A DNA stretch of 25,820 bases from Oceanospirillaceae bacterium (GTDB lineage: Bacteria; Pseudomonadota; Gammaproteobacteria; Pseudomonadales; Balneatricaceae): the NCBI GenBank assembly GCA_003521845.1, contig DPHB01000001.1:210968-236787 (forward strand), given 5' to 3'. A model generated the notes under the pieces. It had not been told where the DNA came from, did not search any database, and worked only from the letters and a program-made list of their open reading frames with translations. Numbering within the stretch: position 1 is the stretch's first letter; the number at the start of each line of letters is the position of its first letter. Of the stretch, positions 1 to 7,584 are shown piece after piece. Made by a program: the position numbers and the translations under genes.

Positions 1-1519
1 ATAGGTTATCCAAGAAGGCGTAAGCATCTGGGCCAGTGATACGGAATTTGGCTGTGCCGCTCAAGTCGGTAATACCACAGGCGTTTTGTACGGCAGCGCA
101 TTCTTCGGCGACTACAGCATGAGTTTCGTTGTGTAGCCAAGATTCGCTTTCGTGTTGTACCGCAGGTGTGCGGAACCAAGCTGGCTTCTCGTAGCCTGCT
201 ACTACAAAGTGTTCGGCACCGGCTTGATTAAGTACCATGTTAAGTGGGCTGGTGCGAATAGGGCGGCCGTGAGGACGGTTTTCTGTTGGCGAACCACTGG
301 AGTACATGCGCTCGTAGGATTCGATAGCGCGAGTAGTGCAGTACTTCTTGTCGGCCCAAGTGCCAAAACGACGGCTATCTAGGGATGCCATGTTCAGTTC
401 GGTTTGCCCATGCACCATCCACTGGGCCATGTACTTACCGATACCGCCTTGAGCGATACCGATAGAAGCACCAGATAGCATCCAGAAGTTACGTACTTCA
501 GCTGAAGGTCCACAAAGGAAGTTGTCATCTGGAGTATGGGTAATAGCGCCGTTAATAACAGTACGTACACCAACTTCAGCGAAATCTGGTGCCAAGTCCA
601 TGCAGCGATCCAGCCAGGGCATGATTCGCTCTAGGTCACCTTCAAATAGGCCGCGGTCAAAGGACCAGTCCATGCCCTGTAAAGCCCAAGGCTTGGCGCC
701 ACGGGTTTCGTAAGGGCCAACTAAGAAACCATTGCCTTCTTGGCGGATATAAGACGCAGCCCAGGAATCACGTACAACAGGTAGTTCACGGGTTAGCTTG
801 GCAAGGGCCGGGTGATCATCTGTTACCAAGTATTGGTGTTCAAGGTTCACAAGTGGTACGTGTACACCCACCATGCGGCCAACTTCAGGCGCAAAACAAC
901 CGCCACAGTTAACCACGTGTTCGGCAATGATGGTGCCTTTTTCGGTGATCACTTCAAACTCACCGCTTTCCATCACATTGATGTCGATAACGCGATTAAA
1001 ACGGCTCATGGTGGCACCGTTTTCACGGGCCAATTGGCCTAACGGCATCACTACAGAAGTCGGGTCAACGTGACCGTCGTTAGGTGTATGCAAAATAGAA
1101 CGGGCATTGGGGAAGGTCATTACCTGAGCAATTTCTGCGGCTTCTTCTTTGGATACGAAGTTCATTTCGCAGCCCACGTTTTCGGCACGGCTCTTGATGT
1201 TGCGGAACCATTGATCTTCTAGTTCTGAGTAGGAAACACGTAGGGAACCCGTCTTGTGGAAGCTACTTGGTAAGCCGGTTTTTTCTGGCAAGACTTCGTC
1301 GTACAACTTCATGGTATATTCATGGATTTTGGACAAGGTGTGGTTGCCGTTGAAGTTAGGGCATAGGCCTGCTGCGTGCCAGGTGGAACCACTGGTTAGT
1401 TCGCCCTTTTCGACTAGGACGATATCGGTCCAGCCTTCTTCCGTGAGGTGATAAGCCAGGTTAACACCTAAGGAACCGCCACCAACGATGACAACGCGAG
1501 CATGAGTAGGTAATGACAT
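1..1519 (-). CDS. FAD-dependent oxidoreductase with GcvT-like domain (dimethylglycine/sarcosine dehydrogenase family), 3' end outside window
   Basis: About 506 residues are visible; the C-terminus lies beyond base 1. Translation from the ATG at 1519-1517 gives a dinucleotide-binding loop (GGGSLG, residues 13-18) and the STWHAAG motif, where family members attach FAD covalently through the histidine (here H48). The DAO-type fold follows, and from about residue 430 the start of the aminomethyltransferase (GcvT) domain (SPLNMVL, then GITDLSGTAKFRI). Relatives oxidatively demethylate dimethylglycine, sarcosine or other N-methyl amino acids and pass the C1 unit to tetrahydrofolate. The start is supported by AGGAG eight bases upstream. 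It begins 18 bases after the mttB-like stop, so the two are almost certainly cotranscribed. A secondary or tertiary N-methyl amine produced by that neighbour is the likely substrate class; the exact substrate cannot be read from sequence. Confidence 0.88.
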   Translation of the reverse strand, partial: MSLPTHARVVIVGGGSLGVNLAYHLTEEGWTDIVLVEKGELTSGSTWHAAGLCPNFNGNHTLSKIHEYTMKLYDEVLPEKTGLPSSFHKTGSLRVSYSELEDQWFRNIKSRAENVGCEMNFVSKEEAAEIAQVMTFPNARSILHTPNDGHVDPTSVVMPLGQLARENGATMSRFNRVIDINVMESGEFEVITEKGTIIAEHVVNCGGCFAPEVGRMVGVHVPLVNLEHQYLVTDDHPALAKLTRELPVVRDSWAASYIRQEGNGFLVGPYETRGAKPWALQGMDWSFDRGLFEGDLERIMPWLDRCMDLAPDFAEVGVRTVINGAITHTPDDNFLCGPSAEVRNFWMLSGASIGIAQGGIGKYMAQWMVHGQTELNMASLDSRRFGTWADKKYCTTRAIESYERMYSSGSPTENRPHGRPIRTSPLNMVLNQAGAEHFVVAGYEKPAWFRTPAVQHESESWLHNETHAVVAEECAAVQNACGITDLSGTAKFRITGPDAYAFLDNL

Positions 1520-1537
1520 TTTGTTCTCCTAGTTAAA

Positions 1538-3082
1538 CTATGCGCGGCCAATTTGGGCGCGGCTAATACTGATATCAAAGGCTTCACGGATGGCCATGTC
1601 TGTGGCATCGTCTACATGACTTGGGAAGTGCTCTGACAAAATCTTGTCTTTACGGGCAATGGCTTTATCCAGTAATACGGGTGTGTTGGCTTCTTTCCAT
1701 TGATTAGGGCTAAGGCGATCACCAATTTCTGGGTAGATGTATTCGCTTTGCATCACCTGCAAAGTTTGCCCAGAACCCAGGTAGTGGCCCTTATTGTTAA
1801 GGCAAACATCTTTGATTACATCAAAGCTCAAGGAGTCTTCGTCTACCTTTAAGCCTTTGGTGATACGCATACAAGCACCTAGGACATCGTTGTCCATAAT
1901 GAGGCTTTCTGGGCACACACCCATTAAGCTAGCGTACATGCCTGCTGATTCATATACTACGTTGGCTCCGGCCATAGCTGCAGCTGCAGCAGTGTAAGCA
2001 CGTTCGGCACCGGCTTGGAAGTCAGGTAGTTTGGCGTCAGTCATGCCACAAGCTGTGCCTGTGGGTAGGTCAAAGTAGTTACCCATTTGTACACAAGCTG
2101 CCGATAGCACGCCTTGTTCAGGAGAACCGCCACTCATGGCACCGGTACGTAAGTCAGAAACAAAAGGCCAGGTACCAATAATGGCTGGTGCGCCCGGTTT
2201 GATGGCGTTTACATAGATCAAACCACCTAGGCATTCGGCCCAAGCTTGGGAAACCGCACCGGCTAATAGGGCAGGTGAGGTGGCGCCTGCTTGGCTAGCA
2301 GATAGCAGCAAGATTGGCATACCACCTTCAACACCCACACGTAGGCATTCTAGAGACTCTTCGGCAAAGGTCATTGGCGGTACAACAAAGCAGTTGGACA
2401 TGGAAACAAACGGACGCTCGCGCCACTTGTCTTCGCCACCAGCGAACATGTGTAGCATCTTTAAGCCTTCAGTAACATGGTCTGCTTCGGTGAAGGCGGT
2501 GCCAACATGCTTGGTGGTACCCATGATGGATTCATAAAGCGTGTTCATGTCCAGCTTCATCGGATCTGTCAGATCTCGCAGTACGCAAGTACGCTGGAAC
2601 ATATGGATATGTTCACAAGTATCGGCAATACGCGACATATTGTACAAGTCAGAGGTGACAGGATCACGGTAAGTGTTAGTTGATGGATCGGCAATATGCA
2701 CTGCGGCACCAGCCGTAGAAAAATGCACGCGTTGGCCACTTAGTTCAAGATCGTGCTTTGGGTCGATGCCGTGTAAGGTCAAGTTACGCTGTGCCATTTG
2801 CATGGTGCGGTCAACAAGGTCTCTTGGCATACGCAAGCGGCCATCGTCACCCAGTTCGGCACCCGCGGTAACACATACGTCAATACAATGAGGGGTGGCT
2901 CGTGAAAAGCCAATTTCAGCTAAGATCCGGTAAGCATTTTCGGCAATAGCATCCATATCTGCCGGTTTTAAAGGGGTGTAATCGCCACCTAATTCGCCTG
3001 GGCGAACAGGTTTTACATCTTCAGCAAGGGGTGCTTGGCGTACGGCTACTCGGGCCGAACGGCCTCCAGATCTACGGGTCAT
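1538..3082 (-). CDS. MttB-family (trimethylamine methyltransferase-like) protein, non-pyrrolysine type
   Basis: The 514-residue protein has the length and TIM-barrel character of the MttB/COG5598 family. Recognisable stretches include HFSTAGAAVHIADP, the SGGSPEQGVLSAACVQMG region and GMTDAKLPDFQAGAERAY. Studied non-pyrrolysine relatives (MtgB, MtpB and similar) transfer a methyl group from glycine betaine, proline betaine or related quaternary amines to a corrinoid protein. The frame is open throughout with no internal amber codon, so pyrrolysine is not used. The ATG at 3082 has AGGA seven bases upstream. It is first in a unit with the FAD/GcvT oxidoreductase, divergent from a LysR regulator, with a BCCT transporter nearby. 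No corrinoid-binding partner is in the window. Family assignment is secure; a quaternary or tertiary amine substrate is inferred from context. Confidence 0.88.
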   Translation of the reverse strand: MTRRSGGRSARVAVRQAPLAEDVKPVRPGELGGDYTPLKPADMDAIAENAYRILAEIGFSRATPHCIDVCVTAGAELGDDGRLRMPRDLVDRTMQMAQRNLTLHGIDPKHDLELSGQRVHFSTAGAAVHIADPSTNTYRDPVTSDLYNMSRIADTCEHIHMFQRTCVLRDLTDPMKLDMNTLYESIMGTTKHVGTAFTEADHVTEGLKMLHMFAGGEDKWRERPFVSMSNCFVVPPMTFAEESLECLRVGVEGGMPILLLSASQAGATSPALLAGAVSQAWAECLGGLIYVNAIKPGAPAIIGTWPFVSDLRTGAMSGGSPEQGVLSAACVQMGNYFDLPTGTACGMTDAKLPDFQAGAERAYTAAAAAMAGANVVYESAGMYASLMGVCPESLIMDNDVLGACMRITKGLKVDEDSLSFDVIKDVCLNNKGHYLGSGQTLQVMQSEYIYPEIGDRLSPNQWKEANTPVLLDKAIARKDKILSEHFPSHVDDATDMAIREAFDISISRAQIGRA

Positions 3083-3130
3083 ATAGTGATCCTATTGTTA
3101 AAATTATTTATGCAGGTTTAAATTTTCATA

Positions 3131-3154
3131 AGCAGAGCAAAGCTTAGCAGAGCA
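3131..3154. repeat. Two copies of a 9-base direct repeat in the mttB-like leader
   Basis: AGCAGAGCA occurs at 3131-3139 and again at 3146-3154, a 15-base period with AAGCTT-type spacing between. It lies about 50-70 bases upstream of the mttB-like start. It could be a protein-binding site or chance; nothing else in the sequence decides this. Confidence 0.35.
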
Positions 3155-3204
3155 ATATTCGACATTTTTTGGCGTTTACGCAATTGATAATTTTTTCGCA
3201 CAGG

Positions 3205-3235
3205 ATTAGAATTTCTAATTCATAAATATTATGAA
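3205..3235. promoter_or_regulatory. Two abutting dyads, candidate LysR operator
   Basis: ATTAGAATTTCTAAT (3205-3219) is a perfect 7-1-7 dyad and contains the T-N11-A pattern (T3206, A3218) typical of LysR-type regulator sites. It abuts a second perfect 7-3-7 dyad, TTCATAAATATTATGAA (3219-3235), which also fits T-N11-A. The pair lies 11 bases upstream of the lysR start in the divergent promoter region, as expected for autoregulation plus control of the mttB-like unit. The dyads are seen directly; the binding protein is inferred. Confidence 0.5.
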
Positions 3236-3245
3236 TAGTTAATAT

Positions 3246-4145
3246 ATGGGCAGAAAACTACCACCACTAAACAGCTTGCGGGCCTTTGAAGCCGCCGCAC
3301 GTCATTTGAGCTTTACCAAAGCCGCCGATGAGCTGTGCGTGACACAAGCAGCGGTGAGCCATCAAGTGAAGTCTTTGGAAGACTATTTGGACAAGGCTTT
3401 GTTCGTGAGATCCCCGCGTAACCTGCAACTCACGGAATATGGCTTGGGGCTGTTGCCGGTGCTGGTAGAGAGCTTTGATAACGTGGCAGATGTTATTAAA
3501 GACTTACGCTTGGAAGAATCTAGAGGTATGGTGAAAGTGCGCCTAGCGCCTTCTTTTTCTGCCAAATGGTTGTCGCCAAAGTTGATGAATTTCTGGCATC
3601 AGTACCCTGAGGTCAGCTTATCCATGTACCATGGTAACAATGCCGTGGACTTTGCTCGTGAAGACATTGATATTGCCATAACCTATGGCCGTGGATATTG
3701 GCCGGGAGTGGATGCTTACCCCATAATGACGTTGGATTATTTTCCGGTAGCCAGCCCAGAGTTCCTAGCCAAACAACCGCCTATCGCTAGCTATGAGGAA
3801 ATGGCGCAATATTACTTATTGCATGATGTTGATCACGATACCTGGTTGGCTTGGTACAATCATGTGGGTTTTCCCAATATACCCTTAAAAAGTGGCTACA
3901 TATTTGATGATACCAACGTGGTCATTCAGGCGGCGATAGATGGCCAAGGTTTTGCTTTATGTTCTAGCCAATTTGTGGCCGATCATTTGGAAAGCGGGCG
4001 CTTGGTGAAGGTGTTTGAAGAATCTCTCGAAACCGATTACGCCTATTATGTTTGCTGCCCCCAGAGTCATTTAAAGCGCCCTGGTGTGCGTGAATTTAGG
4101 GATTGGATGATTGCCCAGTCGGAGATTCCTAGCCAGACGGAATAG
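3246..4145 (+). CDS. LysR-family transcriptional regulator, GcvA-like
   Basis: At 299 residues this is the usual LysR length. The N-terminal winged helix-turn-helix (about residues 6-63) reads LNSLRAFEAAARHLSFTKAADEL, then TQAAVSHQVKSLE, which is the signature of the GcvA/AmpR-like branch. A periplasmic-binding-fold effector domain covers about residues 90-290. The ATG at 3246 has no convincing Shine-Dalgarno sequence, but the N-terminus MGRKLPPLNSLRAFE is the normal family start. It is divergent from the mttB-like/oxidoreductase pair, with two dyads in between, so it probably controls that pair in response to a methylated amine or a glycine-related metabolite. Family is certain; target and effector are inferred. 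Confidence 0.9.
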   Translation: MGRKLPPLNSLRAFEAAARHLSFTKAADELCVTQAAVSHQVKSLEDYLDKALFVRSPRNLQLTEYGLGLLPVLVESFDNVADVIKDLRLEESRGMVKVRLAPSFSAKWLSPKLMNFWHQYPEVSLSMYHGNNAVDFAREDIDIAITYGRGYWPGVDAYPIMTLDYFPVASPEFLAKQPPIASYEEMAQYYLLHDVDHDTWLAWYNHVGFPNIPLKSGYIFDDTNVVIQAAIDGQGFALCSSQFVADHLESGRLVKVFEESLETDYAYYVCCPQSHLKRPGVREFRDWMIAQSEIPSQTE

Positions 4146-4161
4146 TCATGGCTATGCATGC

Positions 4162-4854
4162 TTATTGTTCGCTGTAGTTGCTGCCAATCGAACAAGCGCA
4201 AATACGGCTCAACCGGGTAAAAGAATACCCTGTGCTTTGATGCCATTCGTTAAACAGTGCCTGCACCTTTTTCTGGTCCCGTAAGCTAGTAGGGTTTTCA
4301 GCAATATCTAGGCCTGCGTCACGTAGGCACATTACCACGTCACCAGTTAGTATGTAGGCATCTACGCCCATTTCGCGCAGCATGCGGGGGCCGCTCATGC
4401 CACCCAAACGAGAACCGTGTTTCTTAAGGTGTTGGCATAAACCTAAAAAATCTTCATGTGGCCAATTAGCCACCATGTTGGCAAAGCTGCCGTGTTCTTG
4501 CTGCTGGTCGTAAATATACAGAGCGTTGGCAAGCACGCTGTTGATCTTTTGATGATTACGAACGATACGTTGGTCTTTGCCCATAGCCTCTATTTGTTCA
4601 GGGCTTAGTAATAGTAGTTTTTCTGGGTCAAAGCCCATGAATACGGTTTCAAAGTCAGGCCATTTGCTTTCTATCACGCGCCATACAAAACCAGCTTGAA
4701 ACACCACCTTGGCCATCATAGACAAAAAACGGTCATCGCCTATACCGGCTATATCTATTTTGGGTTGGGGGTCGGCGAGACGTTGTTCCAAGGATTCCAT
4801 GCTGCCATTGCGGCGCAGAGCGCGCTCGAGAATAGGATTAAATTGAATAGTCAT
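4162..4854 (-). CDS. DNA-3-methyladenine glycosylase I-like protein (HhH-GPD superfamily)
   Basis: From the preferred ATG at 4854 the protein has 230 residues. The core VFQAGFVWRVIESKWPDFE, RIVRNHQKINSVLANA and HLKKHGSRLGG stretches match the COG2818 (Tag-like) family, whose members excise 3-methyladenine from alkylated DNA. The N-terminal Cys and His zinc ligands of E. coli Tag are absent, so this is the divergent, probably zinc-independent branch and its activity is less certain. The frame is open to an ATG at 4887, but an extended -10 (TGcTATACT, minus strand, about 4899-4891) would start transcription near 4884. That favours MTIQFNPI at 4854, which has GGAA upstream. It lies 74 bases after the BCCT gene on the same strand. 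The reason for that proximity is unknown. Confidence 0.75.
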   Translation of the reverse strand: MTIQFNPILERALRRNGSMESLEQRLADPQPKIDIAGIGDDRFLSMMAKVVFQAGFVWRVIESKWPDFETVFMGFDPEKLLLLSPEQIEAMGKDQRIVRNHQKINSVLANALYIYDQQQEHGSFANMVANWPHEDFLGLCQHLKKHGSRLGGMSGPRMLREMGVDAYILTGDVVMCLRDAGLDIAENPTSLRDQKKVQALFNEWHQSTGYSFTRLSRICACSIGSNYSEQ

Positions 4855-4890
4855 ACTGGTTCCAAGTAGGTTTGCCATGCTTTGCATAAA

Positions 4891-4899
4891 AGTATAGCA
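4891..4899 (-). promoter_or_regulatory. Extended -10 promoter element of the glycosylase-like gene
   Basis: On the minus strand TGCTATACT is an extended -10 element with a near-consensus hexamer (4896-4891). The matching -35 position is poor, which an extended -10 tolerates. Transcription from it would begin at about 4884, inside the longest open frame, so it supports the downstream start codon. Confidence 0.45.
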
Positions 4900-4928
4900 A
4901 AACCTGCTCGCAACCGTGATCTTATGAA

Positions 4929-6764
4929 TTAACTGTCAATATCTTTGCTGCGCATGGCATCGCGAATAACCGCCTTGGTCATGGCAATCATCATAAGTAC
5001 CATCACTATGGTAAAGGGAAGAGCACCGATGATCATGGCATTTTGTAAGGCACCAAATGGGTTGGCCTCGGCACCTGAGTTACCTGCAATAATTAATGCG
5101 CCAATAACGGCAGTGAGGATAACACCCCAAATAATGCGGTGCTTTATACCTGTGTCCTGTTGGCCGCCAGACATGATGGTGTTGATTACCAAGATGCCTG
5201 AGTCGGCGGAGGTGACCAAAAAGGTCATGATAAGAACCACGCTCATGATGGTTAGGCCGGCTAAGAAGCCGCCATCAATCATATAGCTAAGGGTCACAAA
5301 CAGTTTATTGGTGTTAGTGGCGCCTATAATGGCACCTTCGGCGATACCCGATAACTCTAGGTCTATGGCTGTACCACCTAAGATAGTCATCCACAAGAAG
5401 CAGACAATTGCTGGTGCAATTACACAGCCTAAAATGAACTCGCGAATGCTACGGCCTTTGGAAATACGTGCCAAGAACAGCCCCACAAATGGCGAGAAGG
5501 CTATCCACCAAGCCCAATAAAAAGTTGTCCAGCCAGACTGCCAGCCAAATAATCGACCAGGCTCACCGGCCGCATAGATGCTGCTCGCTAAGGCATCAAA
5601 ATTGGCCATGCCAGTGGCAGCAGCAGGTGCGGTTGCTTTAAATCCCTCTAGGTTGCCCCAAGGGTTGGTGGCTGCGGTGTACAAGGCTTGGCCTTGTTCT
5701 GGGCTTACGCTGCTAGTCACACTTGGAATAGAACTAAGATAAGCCTCCATGGAAAGAGGCTGAAAAGCAGTGAAAGACAGCGCTATAAGGTGCCACAGAT
5801 AATCTAATATACCTTGGCCAAATTGCGACATAGCAAAAGCAAATGAACCAAATAGTACGAACGTTGTAAGTAGGATCACCGACAGTACCAGGTTTAAGTT
5901 GGACAGGTACTTAATACCTCGGCCTACACCGGACACGGCTGACAATATAGACAGGCTCATGATAACAATAAGCCCAGCAATCAAGCCTACGGTACTAGGC
6001 TTAGGTGCCGTATTGTCGCCATTCATTAGCCAGGACATATCTGTTACCGCGTAAACGCCATCGATAAATTGACTCACACCAAAGCCGATGGTAACCGAGA
6101 CACCCAAGATGGTAGCGACTACGCCCAAAATATCCACTACATGGCCAAGTGGGCCGTTAATATAGCGACCAAATAGTGGCGTAAGGGCTGAGCGGATGGT
6201 CAGGGGCATGTGGCGAGTATAGGCGTAATAGGCCAATGATAAACCCGTTACAACATAAATAGCCCAAGCATGAAAACCATAATGCAAGAAGGTGTAGCGG
6301 TAGGCAGATTGCACCGCTTCAGGGCTATTAGCTGTGGCTTCACCTTGTAATACAGCTGGGTTGGAACCCCACAAGCCCAAAGGCTCTGCTGTGGCAAAAA
6401 CCATAAGGCCCACACCCAAACCAGCACCAAACATCATGGAAAACCAAGAAAAGTTAGAAAACTCCGGTTTTGTATCTGGGTCACCTAGTTTACGAGAGCC
6501 TGTAGCCGGATAAATGGCTAAAGCCAATAGGAAAAACAGGAATATACCTACGGCCCAAACATAAAAACTGTTAAATACGTTGAGCAAGGTGCCATTAACG
6601 ACAGACAAGATACTGTTAGCGTTACCGGGCCACACTAGGGCCCAAATAACCAACAAGGACATGATTAGTTTACTCGATAACGCAATGGGAAGGCTGTAGC
6701 CCTCATAAAAGCCATGGGCGGCTTTGGGAATTTCAATTTCGGTAAAAGGGGGTTTGATAGCCAT
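4929..6764 (-). CDS. BCCT-family betaine/choline/carnitine-type transporter
   Basis: The 611-residue protein has about 12 hydrophobic segments. BCCT hallmarks are FGAGLGVGLMVFATAEPLGLW (residues about 112-132, the glycine-rich TM3 stretch), HYGFHAWAIYVVTGLSLAYY (161-180) and FYWAWWIAFSPFVGLFLARISKGRS (from 415). Aligned by eye to BetP, the cation-binding aromatic box keeps W167, Y170 and W420 (BetP W194, Y197, W374), has Y162 at the W189 position and F423 at W377. A long segment of about 70 residues precedes the WAWW helix. It probably imports a quaternary ammonium or related methylated compound. The RBS GAGGTG lies just upstream of the ATG. Its position between the mttB-like region and an Lrp-family gene suggests it supplies the demethylation pathway (inference). 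Confidence 0.92.
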   Translation of the reverse strand: MAIKPPFTEIEIPKAAHGFYEGYSLPIALSSKLIMSLLVIWALVWPGNANSILSVVNGTLLNVFNSFYVWAVGIFLFFLLALAIYPATGSRKLGDPDTKPEFSNFSWFSMMFGAGLGVGLMVFATAEPLGLWGSNPAVLQGEATANSPEAVQSAYRYTFLHYGFHAWAIYVVTGLSLAYYAYTRHMPLTIRSALTPLFGRYINGPLGHVVDILGVVATILGVSVTIGFGVSQFIDGVYAVTDMSWLMNGDNTAPKPSTVGLIAGLIVIMSLSILSAVSGVGRGIKYLSNLNLVLSVILLTTFVLFGSFAFAMSQFGQGILDYLWHLIALSFTAFQPLSMEAYLSSIPSVTSSVSPEQGQALYTAATNPWGNLEGFKATAPAAATGMANFDALASSIYAAGEPGRLFGWQSGWTTFYWAWWIAFSPFVGLFLARISKGRSIREFILGCVIAPAIVCFLWMTILGGTAIDLELSGIAEGAIIGATNTNKLFVTLSYMIDGGFLAGLTIMSVVLIMTFLVTSADSGILVINTIMSGGQQDTGIKHRIIWGVILTAVIGALIIAGNSGAEANPFGALQNAMIIGALPFTIVMVLMMIAMTKAVIRDAMRSKDIDS

Positions 6765-6793
6765 GTATCACCTCAGTCAATTTTTATAGTTGA

Positions 6794-6824
6794 TGTGCTT
6801 ACTCGAGGTGGAATACTAAGCACA
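6794..6824. promoter_or_regulatory. Inverted repeat upstream of the BCCT gene, candidate operator
   Basis: TGTGCTTA (6794-6801) and TAAGCACA (6817-6824) are perfect 8-base inverted arms 15 bases apart, 30-60 bases upstream of the BCCT ATG. The spacing and position suit a dimeric regulator. The motif does not match the dyads near lysR, so the regulator may differ, for example the adjacent Lrp-type protein. Confidence 0.4.
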
Positions 6825-6920
6825 CAATAAGACTAGACTAAGTTATGTTTTTGGCTTTAAACGTGTCGCTTGTGCGTAATAAACTGGCAGATGCGGGCAA
6901 AGACTAAGGAGTAGAGAGGG

Positions 6921-7394
6921 CTATTTAATATAAGTTAGGGCAACTTTGGTGTTGTCGATAACTTTGCGCATCACAAAGGCCGATTTTACGCCGCTGACCC
7001 CTTCAATACGGGTGATTTTGCCTAATAACAGCTCATGGTAACTGTCCATGTCTGGCACGGATATTTTTAACTGATAATCGGCTTCGTGACCGGTGATGAT
7101 ATAGCACTCGGTGACCTCAGGATATTGGCTAACGGTATCCTCAAAACGTTGGAAACGTTCGGGGATATGTTTGTCCATAATGATATGCAGTATGGCTGTA
7201 AGGTTGAGATTGACCGCGCGTTCGTTGATGCGCACGACCTTGTCACGTATGACCCCTTCTTCTTCTAATTGTTTTACTCGGCGTGAGCAGGGTGCTGGGG
7301 TTAGGCCGACACGTTCGGCCAATTCCTGATTGGACAGGCTACCGTCGTTTTGTAGCTCATGCAGAATCTGAATATCAAATTTATCAAGTTGCAT
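6921..7394 (-). CDS. Lrp/AsnC-family transcriptional regulator
   Basis: At 157 residues this is the standard length. The N-terminal helix-turn-helix (about 1-60) reads LDKFDIQILHELQNDGSLSNQELAERVGLTPAPCSRRVKQLEEEGVI, very typical of Lrp/AsnC. The C-terminal RAM ligand-binding domain (about 65-150) contains ECYIITGHEADYQLKISV. The gene is divergent from leuA and upstream of the BCCT gene on the same strand, so either could be a target. It is probably a local amino-acid-responsive regulator, since global Lrp cannot be distinguished from specific paralogues by sequence alone. Confidence 0.92.
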   Translation of the reverse strand: MQLDKFDIQILHELQNDGSLSNQELAERVGLTPAPCSRRVKQLEEEGVIRDKVVRINERAVNLNLTAILHIIMDKHIPERFQRFEDTVSQYPEVTECYIITGHEADYQLKISVPDMDSYHELLLGKITRIEGVSGVKSAFVMRKVIDNTKVALTYIK

Positions 7395-7532
7395 ATAATG
7401 CTCAATCTTTGGAGGATTTTAGAAGTCGAGTTTAAAGTTTATATAAATTGCTTAAATATATCAATTTTGACAAAAATATTGCTGTAATTTTTGTAAACAA
7501 GCCTAATTAGATAAGAAATTGCGTGGCTGGCT

Positions 7533-7541
7533 TGTTATACT
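7533..7541 (+). promoter_or_regulatory. Extended -10 promoter of leuA
   Basis: TGTTATACT is an extended -10 element with hexamer TATACT at 7536-7541. It predicts a start near 7548 and a leader of about 37 bases. No good -35 lies at the right distance. The 190-base region shared with the divergent Lrp-type gene is very AT-rich upstream of this point (7430-7500), compatible with Lrp-like binding. Confidence 0.5.
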
Positions 7542-7584
7542 ATGTTCATAGTTTAAAACACCCATGCCTTAACAGGATTTAATC

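Noticed and set aside
4945..5286. 113-codon plus-strand frame antisense to the BCCT gene
   Set aside because: It mirrors the membrane-segment codons of the transporter and has no independent support.
7541..7584. leuA leader peptide / attenuator
   Set aside because: The only tiny frame (ATG TTC ATA GTT TAA) has no leucine run, and no terminator hairpin lies before leuA.
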